A stretch of 64,000 nt of DNA from Pempheris klunzingeri. Taxonomy: Eukaryota; Chordata; Actinopteri; Acropomatiformes; Pempheridae. The stretch is from positions 15,324,338 to 15,388,337 of the forward strand of contig NC_092028.1 of the NCBI RefSeq assembly GCF_042242105.1, read 5' to 3'. Each line of letters opens with the position of its first letter. Position 1 is the stretch's first letter. The notes beneath the pieces were generated by a model, which saw only the letters and a program-made list of their open reading frames with translations, ran no database searches and was not told the origin of the DNA. The translations under genes and the position numbers were made by a program. Positions 46,400 through 58,374 of the stretch are shown piece after piece.

Positions 46400-48222
46400 A
46401 TGGCGTCCTCCTTCTCGGGACTGTTAAAACCTTGGACACCAAGGTAATTTTAACCTTTTCAAAGACACAAACAACTAACAGGTGGCGTTAGTGGTCTGTT
46501 AAATTATATATTTGTGGGATATCGACGCATTTCTCCTGTAATTCAGAATACAAACACTAATGCAATTTACGTGTCTGCATTAGCATTAGCATTATGTGAC
46601 ATATCAGACACTGGGAGATAAAAAAATGAAGATAAATGTCAATAAATAGCTCCTGAAATATTAGCCGACATGAATCTATAGTAGCAGGCTGCAATAAACT
46701 GTTATGTGCATTTGTGTCGATCTTTTTTTAATCAGCTAATTGGCAATTTACTCAATTAAGTGTCTAAAATAAGAATATATTCCCATACCATAGGTTGGCA
46801 AAACACCTTAAACTATCATTTTCATCATCGACTGAGCTGTGTATGTTTATTTAATCGTTTCTATCATATTAAACGTTACTATACAGCAAAACTGTCTGTC
46901 ATTTCAAAACCTAATGAGTAAATTCCAGATTATCTTGTTCAATTTATGATGTATCTTTTTATAAACAGTCTGTGGTTTCATCAAAAACAGATGGATTTGA
47001 ATAACAAACTCTTATCAGTAAGGGAGTTTATCAATTAATCTCCAGAATATTTTCTCAGTCAATTAATTAACCATTCGACCTTGTTTGAATAGTAAAAATG
47101 TCCATCTAAATTTCGATCCCGCAATAGTACATTGAATTTACTATGATTATAAAAAAAAAAAGATGTTCATAACCAGTGGATCTTTGGCACTGAATGATCC
47201 GTGGTGAGTTGCTGCTGATTGATTGTCTGCAGATCAACTAACATCCTCACACACATAAACTGATTAATTTGTGAATCTCCTTTGTTAACAGGGTGTTCCT
47301 GGTGAGATGGAGCAGATACAACCCTTACTATCTAGAGCCAGAGGTCAGCAAGGAGGCCTACAGCAAACCAGAGGCAGAGCTGAGCGCTGAGGAGAAGGCG
47401 CAGCGGGACCTCAAAGCGCTCAGACCCATCAAAGCAGCGACCAGCGGAATCACCAGCTCCGTTTTCAGCGACCCCGAATTCAGGTAGAGCAGACACACAT
47501 CCCAGCTCACCGCAGGAGGGATGTCTCGTGTTGTGCATCTCAGAGTTCATGTCAGGTGATCATTTTTTGCCTTTGCTTCTCAGTAAATTCGTCAACATGA
47601 TGATGGAACATGGAAACAAGGTTTTGGCCAAAGAGATCTTGACACAGGTAAGAAAACAAGCACGGTCTCAAAGTGAAGCTCAAAGTTTTGCTGTTTCATA
47701 GAACACAAATTAGGTCTATTTCTCTTTCCGATTCCAGACTTTGGAGAGCATAAAGAGGAAGCAGGTGGAGAAATACCACAAAGCTCCAGAGGGGAAGAAG
47801 GAAGAGATCGAGTGTAACCCCTACAAAATTTTTCACCAGGCTCTGGAGAACTGTAAGCCCATCGTGGGCCTGGTCAGCATACAGAAAGGTGGAAAGTACT
47901 ACCAGGTCAGTCATGAAGCACTCTTGTTGTTGATCTTGTGCCAACAAAACATAAACGTAAAGTCTAATTATATTCCGTTTGGTCTCCCAACTCCACCCAG
48001 GTGCCCATCCCTCTCACGGACAACCGACGCCGCTTCCTCACCATGAAATGGATGATCACAGAGTGCAGGGAGAACAAACACAGACGCACGCACATGTATG
48101 AAAAACTCTCCCAGGAACTGCTGGCAGCCTATATGAAGGAGGGCAACGTTATCAAGAAGAAGCATGAAATGCACAAGATGGCTGAAGCCAACAGAGCCTA
48201 CGCTCACTACCGCTGGTGGTAG
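46400..48222 (+). CDS. mrps7: Mitochondrial small-subunit ribosomal protein uS7m
   Basis: Five in-phase exons: 46400-46443, 47292-47483, 47584-47647, 47738-47905 and 48001-48222, giving 229 aa (human 242). It is the mitochondrial homologue of bacterial S7, which nucleates the head of the 28S subunit on 12S rRNA. The N-terminus ([20 protein letters not shown]) is basic and fits a targeting presequence. The S7 core shows [38 protein letters not shown], the S7-type YYQVPIPL strand, [11 protein letters not shown], and the C-terminal [16 protein letters not shown]. Its poly(A) signal is at 48472-48477. It shares a promoter with GGA3. Confidence 0.97.
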
Positions 48223-48471
48223 AGATAAACCCGCCAGGACTGAAGCGCTGTGGCGCGTTTCTACGGACTGACAGAGCGGACAGACATCGAGTTGGTCACG
48301 GATGGACGCAGTGACACATTTGTAAATAGCGAACACCGTGCAAAACTCTTCAGTGGAAGGACTACGCTGTAAAAAAGAAAGCTGTATGGCATCAGTGAAA
48401 CAAAGGGTTAACATGGATCACTTTTTGTACTGAGAAATTGCATTGTGTTCAATAAGCAGTCGTTCAAATGT

Positions 48472-48522
48472 AATAAAAGACAAACACGAAACTGAATTAA
48501 GGAAAAACTTCCCATATTTATT
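48472..48522. terminator. Abutting MRPS7 and MIF4GD 3' ends
   Basis: The MRPS7 AATAAA is at 48472-48477 (plus) and the nearest minus-strand AATAAA, suited to MIF4GD, is at 48517-48522. Predicted cleavage sites (10-25 nt past each signal) would coincide or overlap. The MIF4GD 3' UTR would then be about 1.5 kb. Confidence 0.6.
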
Positions 48523-48529
48523 AGAACAA

Positions 48530-50019
48530 ATACATTTACATTAAATGTACAACCAACCATAAAAAATGGAATTGAGTAATGTAAAAATGTAACAGTGTAA
48601 TAAAATATATAAACATATTGCAGTCAGAGCTGTGCCCTGTTATTAAGGGACTATTAGTGTCTACAGCATTCAAAGTTAGTTTATCCTAATTTAGCTCTTT
48701 AGGATCAGTTTATAATTTCTCAATATTTTTATATATGTTTGGGCTGAATGCGGTATTAACACATGCCCAGTATAAAAGATGTGTGGGAAAAAAATACACA
48801 AATCTTCAAACAATTGATGAGCTGGGCTAAATTGTTTTCATTTCCAAAACTGAAGTTGATTTGTCTGACTGCTGTGAAAGCCATTTTTATATGAAGCTTT
48901 ACTCATTTAAGATTTTTCCCAAATAATTTATCCACATGATTTTTGTTTTATGCTAGTGTCTGTCTGATTCCAAGGCACAGCTTTGGTTCAAGACCTTAAA
49001 GCCATCGCTGAGTGTCAGCAAAGGTAACGACAGGCTCAGCAACAGTGTTGGTAGTGCTGGTGGAACCTGAATTCAAAAGGAAAAACACTTTTCTACTTTC
49101 TTTGTACCAATAACTGGCCTGTCTATTGATGAGGGGAGGAAAAACCTCCTCCTCCTCAACTACAAATTAAGAGCTTAGGCTTCGTTAAGTCCCCACAGTG
49201 GGTGATGCTGCTCGTGTTATATTGGCACCACTTGCTTAACAAATTAAACTAGCAAATCCAGAAATGATCTAAATATCTGACTGATTTATCTGTAGAAACA
49301 CAGTTTAAATATGAACTGTTACTGAACTTTTGGTCTTTTATCTATAAATTGAACTGTAACACAAAATTAAAAGATAATCCCTGAATTAAGACACAATGCT
49401 TCATCTGACAAAACGGCGTCACATAACGAGATGTAACGAAACAGTAACACAGGAAACCTACGGGACAAATTAGGCAGAAAATCCCTCAGAACTGCAACCT
49501 TTTGTAAAATTTCAATTCAAAATACCAAACTGTCAGTAAAATATTGATTTTCAGTTCATTTAAAATGTTGGTCACAACAATAAAAAGTAAAGCAAACAGC
49601 TTGCATCTGACTGGAGTGTCAGTTCCAAGCCCTTTGGATTCTGTAAAAAATTAAAACTAAGTTGGACTTTGAAATGTTTTCTCAAAAACAGGAATGCCTG
49701 CAAGATAATAAAAAATAAATAAAAAATATCAGCTTCAGCTTCTTTAGCTGTAAAAGTTAAACAAAGTGTACCTGAATGTGGCTAAACCTCGTTAACTTCA
49801 ACTCCTTGTGAACTATTGCACATTCCACATCCACGGCACCATGTCTCAGCAATATTATCAAACGCAGGGAACAACCCAGCAAAATCAAAGTCTATGTACA
49901 GTTTCCGAGCCGCCGTCTTCACAGAACCCTCCACTGATTTCCTGGAGGAATGTCGCTGTCCGTCGTGAGGAGAGGTATCCGAGGTGCTCGAAGGCAGCAC
50001 CCTTGTCCTTGCAACGATG
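48530..50019 (-). other. mif4gd: Presumed MIF4GD 3' UTR
   Basis: Non-coding AT-rich sequence between the MIF4GD stop and the candidate poly(A) signal at 48517-48522. No other gene or recognisable repeat was seen. Confidence 0.5.
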
Positions 50020-51403
50020 CTAGTCGGCAATTTCGCTGTAGTAGTACTTGTGGGCAGTGCTGCTGAGCATCCAGCTCCCGGCTCTGAACTCCAGGATCTC
50101 CAGCAGCAGCAGACGGGCCATGGAGGTGAGGCCCTCCTGGAGCAGAAAGCCGTCCCGCAGCAGGAAGAACAGCTCGTCCATCCGCTGGCTGTTCACCTTC
50201 TCCAGCTGCTCGCCGATGCGATGCAGCTGCAGCACCAGGCAGTCCACCTGCAGAGGGGCGGTGGAGGAGATGTCAGTCACTTGTGTAAAACAAAAGCACA
50301 AACGTATTCCATCTTGAAAGACAATTTTTTTTGGCATGCATATTTAAAAAGGTGAAAAACAAAAAAAAAAACTACATTTTTTTTTTCTCACCTCCTCGTC
50401 ATTCATCAGGGCATCTGGTTGGGCCAGCCTCATCAGACAGTCAAACACAGGATGGACTAGAGCCACCATTGGCATGTTGTTCACCTACATGTCAAGACAC
50501 ACAGAGAGTCAGTCAACTTTAATCAGCTATGTTAAGTCCTTGACATATATAACTTAAAAACTTATAAACATATATAACTTCACACAAGTGAAGAAAGCTG
50601 TTTTGAAGAAGCTTTGATCCAGACTAATTCAACGGTGCCGCTCTGTATTGATGATGGTAACTGACCTTGAGGTAGTCGAAGATGTTACAGATGAACGTGA
50701 CGTAGCACACCCACTCCTGCAGCGAGCGCTCCCTCGTCTCCTCGCGGTCCTTGAACTCTTGCTGGAGCCGATTGAGCAAGTTCCTCCTGAACACATTTCC
50801 GTTGTTCTGCTTGGCCTCGGCCTGCACGAGGTGACCAAGGGAGGTTAGATAGAAGGTGGAGGGAGGGACCAAAAGTCAGGAATCACAGTGGTGTAGTAGT
50901 GGTGACAGTAAGCTGTCTTAGAAGCCTCCTGTTGCTTGAGTGTGAACTACCAGTTAGGCCTTAATAAGGTAAGAGGATTAAAATTTTGGTTTAAGAGACT
51001 CAACGGGACGATTAAGTCCTGCTCTGGTTTCTTAAATCTCTCCGTCTCAATGTATTCATCAAACAAAGTAACTACAATTAAGTTGTGAACAAGCAGCTCA
51101 TCCAACTGCCAACAGTATGGACCTGTACGATGGTGTAGCAGATGCGTCCGGCCTCTTTGCTGAACACCTGGTCCTTTAAAGACTGATCCATGATGATATT
51201 TGACACCTTCTCCAGGTTCACCGAACTTGGATCTGAAAGAAACAAAAACAAATTCACAAAAAAGCCGTTTGAGATGCTGCGATTACTCTAATTCACTACT
51301 GAGGAGTACAATAAAAGGGCTGACCTTTCAAGGCTGTTTTCAGCAGCATCTGTGTGTCCAGGTCAAACGACTGGATCCTGTAGTCATCAGTGGAGTTTTC
51401 CAT
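50020..51403 (-). CDS. mif4gd: MIF4G domain-containing protein (SLIP1)
   Basis: Five in-phase coding exons: 51325-51403, 51123-51232, 50666-50821, 50392-50484 and 50020-50247, giving 221 aa (human 222). The whole protein is one MIF4G HEAT-repeat domain. It bridges SLBP on histone mRNA stem-loops to the cap-binding translation machinery and also binds DBP5. Visible marks are the start MENSTDDYRIQSFDLDTQ, KVSNIIMDQSLKDQVFSKEAG, NVFRRNLLNRLQQEF, NNMPMVALVHPVFDCL, and RMDELFFLLRDGFLLQEGL to the end HKYYYSEIAD. A non-coding first exon is likely upstream, because a perfect donor GTAAGTAA lies on minus at 52078-52085 and an acceptor-like site lies at about 51438. It is divergent from SLC25A19. Confidence 0.95.
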
Positions 51404-52085
51404 TATCGATGGTCGCAACCGAACTACACTTGATAGCTGTGAGTCTGTGGAGATCAGACAACACTTTTCAAAACATTTTAGAGTGATCAGACATAACAGG
51501 TGTTTTCAAAAAGGAAAAGTAAGCTTTTTCAACCCTCTGCTTCAAGCCTGGGGCACAAAATACATCACAGACAGACACCAGAGAACAATTTGTGTGACAA
51601 CAATAACCAAAGAATCCTGTGCTGTCATCAAACTGGCTGCAGCCCACAGCTCATTCACTGAGGGATAGGAGGGATTACATGATGGGCTAAATCAGGCCAA
51701 CCAAGAGGTCACCCGATACCCCAAATCAACAGATTTAACACACAACACAAGAACTAAGTACCCTTTTATATGATGAGGTGTTAATACCAATATATGACAT
51801 AACTCGTGATTGGTAATTATACGGCTACATGTAGGGTTAACGTTGTTTTTGTTTGTAGCTGAGTTAATGACAGCAAATGTAGCGTTGACAGTTTTCCCCT
51901 CTTGTGGTCAACACTTACTGTTAGCTAAAGCTAACTAATGCTGAATGAGGTGGCTAACGTTAGCATTAGCGTTAAGACGAGTTAGCGTCAAGTTTTACAC
52001 CGAAGCTACATTTACGTGCTAAAAGAAGACAAAGTAGCTACATACGGAGCTGGTAGAAAAACACAGACTCAAACCAGTTACTTAC

Positions 52086-52800
52086 ATTTCGAAATTAATG
52101 GGAGAAATTTTACCTAATTTTCAAGCCAATTCTTTCCATCTAAGCCGGTGACACCTCTTAACGCTACGTAAATACGAGCAGCCTTTCAAAGATGACGTAT
52201 CACAGCGAGATGATTCCCTGCCTCTCTTCACCTCCCAAACAACACTGTAATAATAACAACCACCAAACAAAACGTGACCCACTCAGGGAACTGTTTTACC
52301 TGACTGAGTCTGCAGGGTAGGACATTGCCTGTGATGTATTTTACTTTTACTTTGGTTTACAGATAAAAGTTAAAAACCACAAACTTTGGTTCAGTTTTGA
52401 TGTGTTTGCGTTCGCCAAAAGGATGGATAATTTATTTAGTATTAATCAGATTTCTCCAGTACTATACAGCGGTGGTGTATTCAGATCCTTTATAAATAGC
52501 AATAAAAGCGGACAATGGGTACAATGATAACCGTACTGAAAAGTAGTAGGTGCAGGTGTTAATTTTTGTTATTTCCGGCTTGTTGAAGTTAGGCAGTGAT
52601 TCATCTTGTCGCGACATTTCTACTTTGAAAGGTGGAGTGCGCGCTGTCCAACCCGGAAGTAGTATTAACGGGTGTTGTCGTGCAAAAGAAACCTAAACTC
52701 GTCCTGTTGTTGTAGGATTATACGCGCCTGGATTCAGTACTGTAGCCGAAGTTGTGTTTATGAAGGACTTATTGAAAGGCAAGTGTCTTCCTGGGTCGTC
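52086..52800. promoter_or_regulatory. MIF4GD/SLC25A19 divergent promoter region
   Basis: The region lies between the probable non-coding first exon of MIF4GD (minus, donor at 52078-52085) and the probable untranslated start of SLC25A19 (plus). TGACGTA, a CRE-like half site, is at 52193-52199. CCGGAAGT, a consensus ETS site typical of housekeeping promoters, is at 52653-52660. The SLC25A19 5' UTR must be spliced, since coding exon 1 begins after an acceptor at 53651-53654; a possible donor GTAAAC occurs near 52820. Confidence 0.55.
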
Positions 52801-53680
52801 GGCCCTGTGTTTCGGTGCAAAGTAAACAGCCGCTCTGTTGTTGTTAGCTTAGCTTAGCTCGTCCCAAGGACCCACTGCATGTCCTCTGCATGCTGTTACT
52901 GCTACTGTATCTGGTCCTCAGAGCATTTCATAGCTGTTGAAAGCATCCGTGTCATACTGTAGACAGGACAGTTTAATTTTGAATAGATACTGATGCTCTG
53001 CTCTGACAATGTTTTAGTGTTTCTTGCACTTTCTAAAATGTCCACCAAGGAGAAAGAAAACAAATGTTTGAATCATTTTGATGATCAGATATTCATAACT
53101 TCATGTTTGCTGCAGAATACAGAAGATTTTGATATGTAATAATTTAATATATATTTGATGCATTTAAGATTAGCTCCACTATAACTTTGATTATAGTCCA
53201 ATAACATAATGAATAATATAACACTGTGGAAGTGTCCACCCTGCATTAAAGTAGTTTTTGTTGTTGATACTGGTATGTCTGCTTTTATCGAAGTAAATGA
53301 TCTGAATAGACCGCTGCTGTATAGTACTAGAGAAATCAGATGGAATACTAAATAAATAATAAATTTTATTGGCAAACGTAAACACATCAAAACTGAACCA
53401 AAGTTTCTGATTTTTATTATCTGTACACCAGAATATTTCTAGGTTTATTTAGCCATTTCATGGGAATATCATAGATGATCATAGTATACATTAAGATACT
53501 CACTTTCCACTTAGATCTAAGAAATACTCCATAGTCATACTTACGTTTAATATGCATTTGAGTCCGTATTTTTTTATTTAAACAAGAATAAAAGCATATT
53601 TCTAATCGAGCTAACATTACAAGTCACAAATGATTCCTAATTTCTGTCTTGTAGAATCAGGAATCTGAGGCTGTGGAGAC

Positions 53681-55878
53681 ATGGTGGGCTATGACCCCGG
53701 GGCTCAGGGTGCAGCTCTCTCCCCGGAGGAGGCAGCCCTGGCTGGGTCAGCTGCTGGGATGGTCACCCGCGCCCTCATCAGCCCCTTTGATGTGCTTAAA
53801 ATCAGATTTCAGGTAATTATCTGCCTGTGTGCTTCCTGAGTGCAGTGGTCAGGACTCACTGCTGCAACTCAAGCTCAGTGAGGATTCATGCTGATTTAGG
53901 AGATGTTTGAATCAGAGCAAAAAACAGAGCATCGGCTCAGCGTCACTGAACTGCCTTAGAGAACTGTGTGAGGCAGACATTGAATATGCCGTTAATGTTG
54001 TTTGCTTCCGGTATGTTTATCAGTATTTGTGTTCCCCACAGCTGCAGATTGAGCGTGTGTCTTCACAGAGGCGGGAGGGGAAGTACTGGGGAATATATCA
54101 GGCATCCCGCTGCATTCATTCAGAGGAGGGACTCTCTGCTTTCTGGAAAGGCCACATCCCTGCACAGCTCCTCTCCATCTGCTTCGGGGCTGTCCAGGTA
54201 GAGCACACACAAACCTCTCAAAACTATGGTGACCTGTATCTACAAGAGTTATTTAATTGTGTGTGTGCGCTTTGCAGTTTGCCAGTTTTGAGTTTATGAC
54301 TGAGGTGGTGCACAAGATGACGTCCTATGACAGCCAGACAGCAGGAGTTCACTTTGTGTGTGGTGGTATGGCTGCCTGCTCTGCCACAGTGGTCTGCCAG
54401 CCTCTGGACACACTGCGGACACGCTTTGCAGCTCAGGGAGAACCCAAGGTAGGACTTGTGCTTCTGATGTATAAAGTTCTTGATAGTAATAGCGATTTTA
54501 TTTGGAAACGCCCCCGTCAGCCTCTGTTCAGAACAAAATCCAATGCAGTGGGGAGAAATCAGCGACTACTGACCACAGTGAAAATGTTGGTGGGAATAGA
54601 TCCCCTGTATCTAATCGAAGGGTTGGTCTTCTCCTGTATACCTGGGCTGCACCTTTTTTCTGAGTTATCTACCCCTCCCAACTCAGGAGGTCAGTGGAAA
54701 TCAAAATAATGAAACTCATATTGCGCTAAAATCAGTGAAGTTATAATTGTTATTTGGTCATACACTTATAGATGTTCTGAAAATGCTAATTTTGTAACTA
54801 ATTTAATGTCTGTAAATCACATTGTTGGCCACAGCTCTACTCACTTGTATTAGACATATTGACACACAGACAACCATGGAACCCTTTAGCACTCCCAGTT
54901 GTTTCGAAAGAAACATGCCAGAAGTAACTAAGCAGCCAAATAAAAAATGTCTTCAGAGGCCTAACTGGTTCAAACAGGCTTCTTTTTGCAATGATCAATT
55001 TTTGTCATAAACTTAAATATGAGGGTTTACTCTGATGCTAAATACTGATGCTGTGCAAGTCTTGAAATGTCTTTAAAAAGCTCAGAATTCAGTAAAAAAA
55101 AAATTTTAAGTCTCACAAACAAACATCTTAAAGTTCTACCAGTATTTAACTTCTTCTGTCTTCTCAGGTGTACAGGAACCTGCGACATGCCGTGTCTACT
55201 ATGTGCCGCTCAGAGGGAGCACTGACATTTTACCGCGGCCTGTTTCCAACACTGATGGCAGTGTTTCCTTACGCTGGGCTGCAGTTCTTCTTCTACAATG
55301 TCTTTAAAAAGCTGTTGGCTCCACCACCCAAAGCTGGAAAGTCAGGAGGTCAGTGGAGGTCAAACTCGCCGTCCGGCCCTCTGCATTTATTTCACCACAT
55401 AACGAACGCATGTGAAGTATTTTTTTATTTTTTTACATCCCTCATCAAGGAAGCCTGACAAGCCTGGTCTGTGGCAGCGGAGCTGGAATCATCAGTAAAA
55501 CGATCACATACCCCTTTGATCTCTTCAAGAAGAGGCTGCAGGTGGGGGGCTTTGAGGCAGCCAGAGCTCACTTTGGACAGGTAAGCTCTTCTACACCATG
55601 TTTCACGCTTCTGGACTACATATTTTGGATCTCACGTAATATCTGGTGTTTCTCGCATGCAGGTGAGGACTTACAGAGGCCTGGTGGACTGCATGGTTCA
55701 GATCGCCAAAGAGGAGGGCGTCCGAGGCTTCTTCAAAGGCCTCTCGCCCAGCCTCGTCAAGGCTGCACTGTCAACAGGCTTCACTTTCTTTTGGTATGAA
55801 TTTTTCCTCAATGCTATGCGCAACCTCAAAGAGAGAGACGGAACAAACGGCCTCGCCAAAGACGTAGGGGAAAGATAA
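53681..55878 (+). CDS. slc25a19: Mitochondrial thiamine pyrophosphate carrier
   Basis: Six in-phase coding exons: 53681-53812, 54042-54197, 54278-54448, 55168-55348, 55450-55580 and 55663-55878, giving 328 aa (human 320). It is an inner-membrane carrier exchanging cytosolic thiamine pyrophosphate into the matrix; human defects cause Amish lethal microcephaly and a progressive polyneuropathy. The three mitochondrial-carrier repeats each show the PxDxxKR-type signature: [10 protein letters not shown] (about 35-44), PLDTLRTRF (about 138) and [10 protein letters not shown]. The glycine in [11 protein letters not shown] corresponds to the residue altered in the Amish disease allele and is intact. 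The start follows an untranslated exon. A TG-rich stretch precedes the exon 4 coding acceptor region (54258-54269). Poly(A) signal at 56304-56309. Confidence 0.97.
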
Positions 55879-56303
55879 TGAAGGGAAAAAAGTAACAATG
55901 ACAAGACCACGCACATTGGAAACAGACTCATGCCTTTGCACTTCACAAATGTATCAAGTGGGTAGATTGTCGGTGGTGGTTTGTATTGTGTTTACATATA
56001 AGGATGGAAAATATAACCTCATTTTATTTATTCCTGTGCAGTCATTACACCTTGTAATGTTTTAGTCTGGGTTTCTAAGGTTGGTGGACATTTGCTTGTA
56101 AAAGATAAACGTTATGAACGTGTTCAAACTGAACTTTGCACATTTTGAATTCTGACTGTTAGAGTCATAATTAGCCGTTGTTGACGTTGAAGATGAGCAC
56201 TCAATAGTGTAATATTTATTATGTTCTGTGCTTTGGTGGGTGAGTCAGCATCCTGTTGACTGCAGGCCAACAACGCGGCTAATTGGGAGTTCATTATTTT
56301 TAA

Positions 56304-56309
56304 AATAAA
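56304..56309 (+). terminator. slc25a19: SLC25A19 poly(A) signal
   Basis: AATAAA about 425 nt after the stop codon, followed by unique sequence and then an interspersed repeat at 56744. It is the best candidate 3' end. Confidence 0.55.
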
Positions 56310-56743
56310 AGTTTTCATAAAGACATGAGTTCTGCGTGTTTTGTGAATCACCATCAGCAGCCCCTGGATTAATGCTGCTATGTGTGAGTCCTGGTGTGTT
56401 TTTAAAAGCACTAGTCTGTGCAAGTGTTTTGGCAGCCAGCACATTATTTACTTTTCAGCAGTATCTGAAGGAGAAGGTGTCCGCCAGAGATGTGGATTTG
56501 AGTCACTCGACTTTGACTTCAGGCGGGTATCTGTTTTAAAAATGGTCTTTTCATAAAAAAGCAGCAGCAGCATACTGTAGCATAGCTGTACTGTAGACAT
56601 GCCACAGTTGCATAGAACGGCTCACTTTAAGAGTTTGAGCTGACTGATTTATTTTAGTGCAAAAAAAACAGCTACTTTAAATGACTACTGTATTTGTAGG
56701 GATAGTGTCTCTATTCTGAAAAATTGTTTGTGGAGCTTTTATA

Positions 56744-57055
56744 CTGGGGTCTTTCTGTGTGGAGTTTGCATGTTCTCCCCATGCTAGCGTGGGTTCTCTC
56801 CGGGTACTCCGGCTTCCTCCCACAATCCAAAGACATGCACATTAGGTTAATTGGTAACTCTAAATTGCCCGTAGGTGTGAGTGTGAGAGTGAAAGGTTGT
56901 CTGTCTGTCTGTATGTGGCCCTGCGATTGGCTGGTGACCAGTCCAGGGTGTACCCCGCCTCTCGCCCGAAGTCAGCTGGGATAGGCTCCAGCTCCCCCCG
57001 CGACCCTGACGGATAAGCGGTATAGAAAATGGATGGATGGATGGATGGATGGGTT
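56744..57055 (+). repeat. Abundant fish interspersed repeat with (GGAT)n tail
   Basis: GTGGAGTTTGCATGTTCTCC, CTCCGGGTACTCCGGCTTCC, AATCCAAAGACATGCAC, AATTGGTAACTCTAAATTGC and AGCTGGGATAGGCTCCAGC are hallmark segments of one of the commonest repeats of fish genomes. It ends in AAATGGATGGATGGATGG. The GGAT tail indicates plus orientation and retroposition. Its LINE or SINE class is left open. It lies between the convergent genes SLC25A19 and PITPNC1. Confidence 0.85.
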
Positions 57056-57059
57056 TTAT

Positions 57060-58374
57060 ACTCTTTAGCAAACACAACTTCAGGCTCCAACGTGTGTAGA
57101 TAAAAGTGTAAGAGAGTGCAAATTGTAAACTATTTTAAATTTGGTGTTATGACAAAATGAAAACAAATCAAGTTCAGAGAAATAGAAGTTAGTATTACAC
57201 TAATTTGATTATTGCATTTATTCAAGTTTAATAGTGTAAAATACATCTGATCTGCATTTTATTAAATCTGGCTTCTGAACTACTTTTAGGTTATGAATTT
57301 AATTGCTTTCAGTGGTTTGAATGTTGAATTCCATTAAAATGTTATTAACAAAGACTCCACTCAATTATGGACACAACCGGATTTAATTTAATTTACTGCA
57401 TACAAAACCCATTAACAGTATGACTAGAAGGTGAATACAGTTGAAACAAATAAAGCAGCAAAACTACATGCAAACCACGTGACCACTCTGTAAAAATACA
57501 GCATCAAGTACGAGGCCGAGATAACAAAGAAAACAATAAAGAACATTTAATTCACAGATATTTAGAAGCAGTCACTGCAGTCGAAGTCATGCAGTCACAG
57601 AAGTCATTTACAGACGTTGCAGCTGACTGAACTCACTATAATATAACATTTAAAGAAGGTGAAGAGTCCCGTTCTTTGATACGCAACAGCAATTTCATAG
57701 CAGCATCATCACTGGATATGATATTCTTTTTGAAGTACTGACATAAATAATGTTCATACAGTATATACAAGAATACACGATCACCTTATACCTGACTGAG
57801 AAAAACAATACTCTACTAATACAGTGGCCAACAAGAATCTCCCAACCACATAAATAGATATGGCACACCACAAGCGCCAGTTAACAAAGGCAGAGGCTCC
57901 GATGCTTAAAGGTAAAGCGGAAATAAAAGCAAATTCTGTTCATGTACGGTTCATGTGCAGTGAATCTCATGTAGATATCTGTCAACACACCCTGAGCTTG
58001 GATGAAAGCGAGTGATTCTCTGTGGGATGAAACGTTTTCAGGAATGTACGCTACACTCAATCTGACTAATTGGGCTCCATACTATCTGGTGCATGGTGCT
58101 GGCTGTCGACTCTCAATGGGATGCACTGTACCTTTACACCTCGCTGGGCATCTTGCTATGGAGGTCAGGCTGCCTGTCTGTACCTGTAAAGGCAGCCTGA
58201 GAGCTGCTGGCTTTGCTGTAACACTAGCAAGTCTGCTGAGGGGGCTGGGATCACCAGGACAGTGAAAAGTCTCCTTCACTTCAGCCGGCTGAGGGGGCAT
58301 TGTGGGAAGTGCTGTGCAGGCATCCTGCGCTGATCCACAGGTCGAGGGCGTCCACCAGTGGCACAGCCCCGCTC
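57060..58374 (-). other. pitpnc1: Presumed PITPNC1 3' UTR and spacer
   Basis: No gene was recognised. A minus-strand AATAAA at 57217-57222, or ATTAAA near 57378, could end the PITPNC1 transcript about 1.0-1.15 kb after its stop codon. The long minus-strand frame crossing 58082-58714 is out of phase with PITPNC1 and is not supported. Confidence 0.4.
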
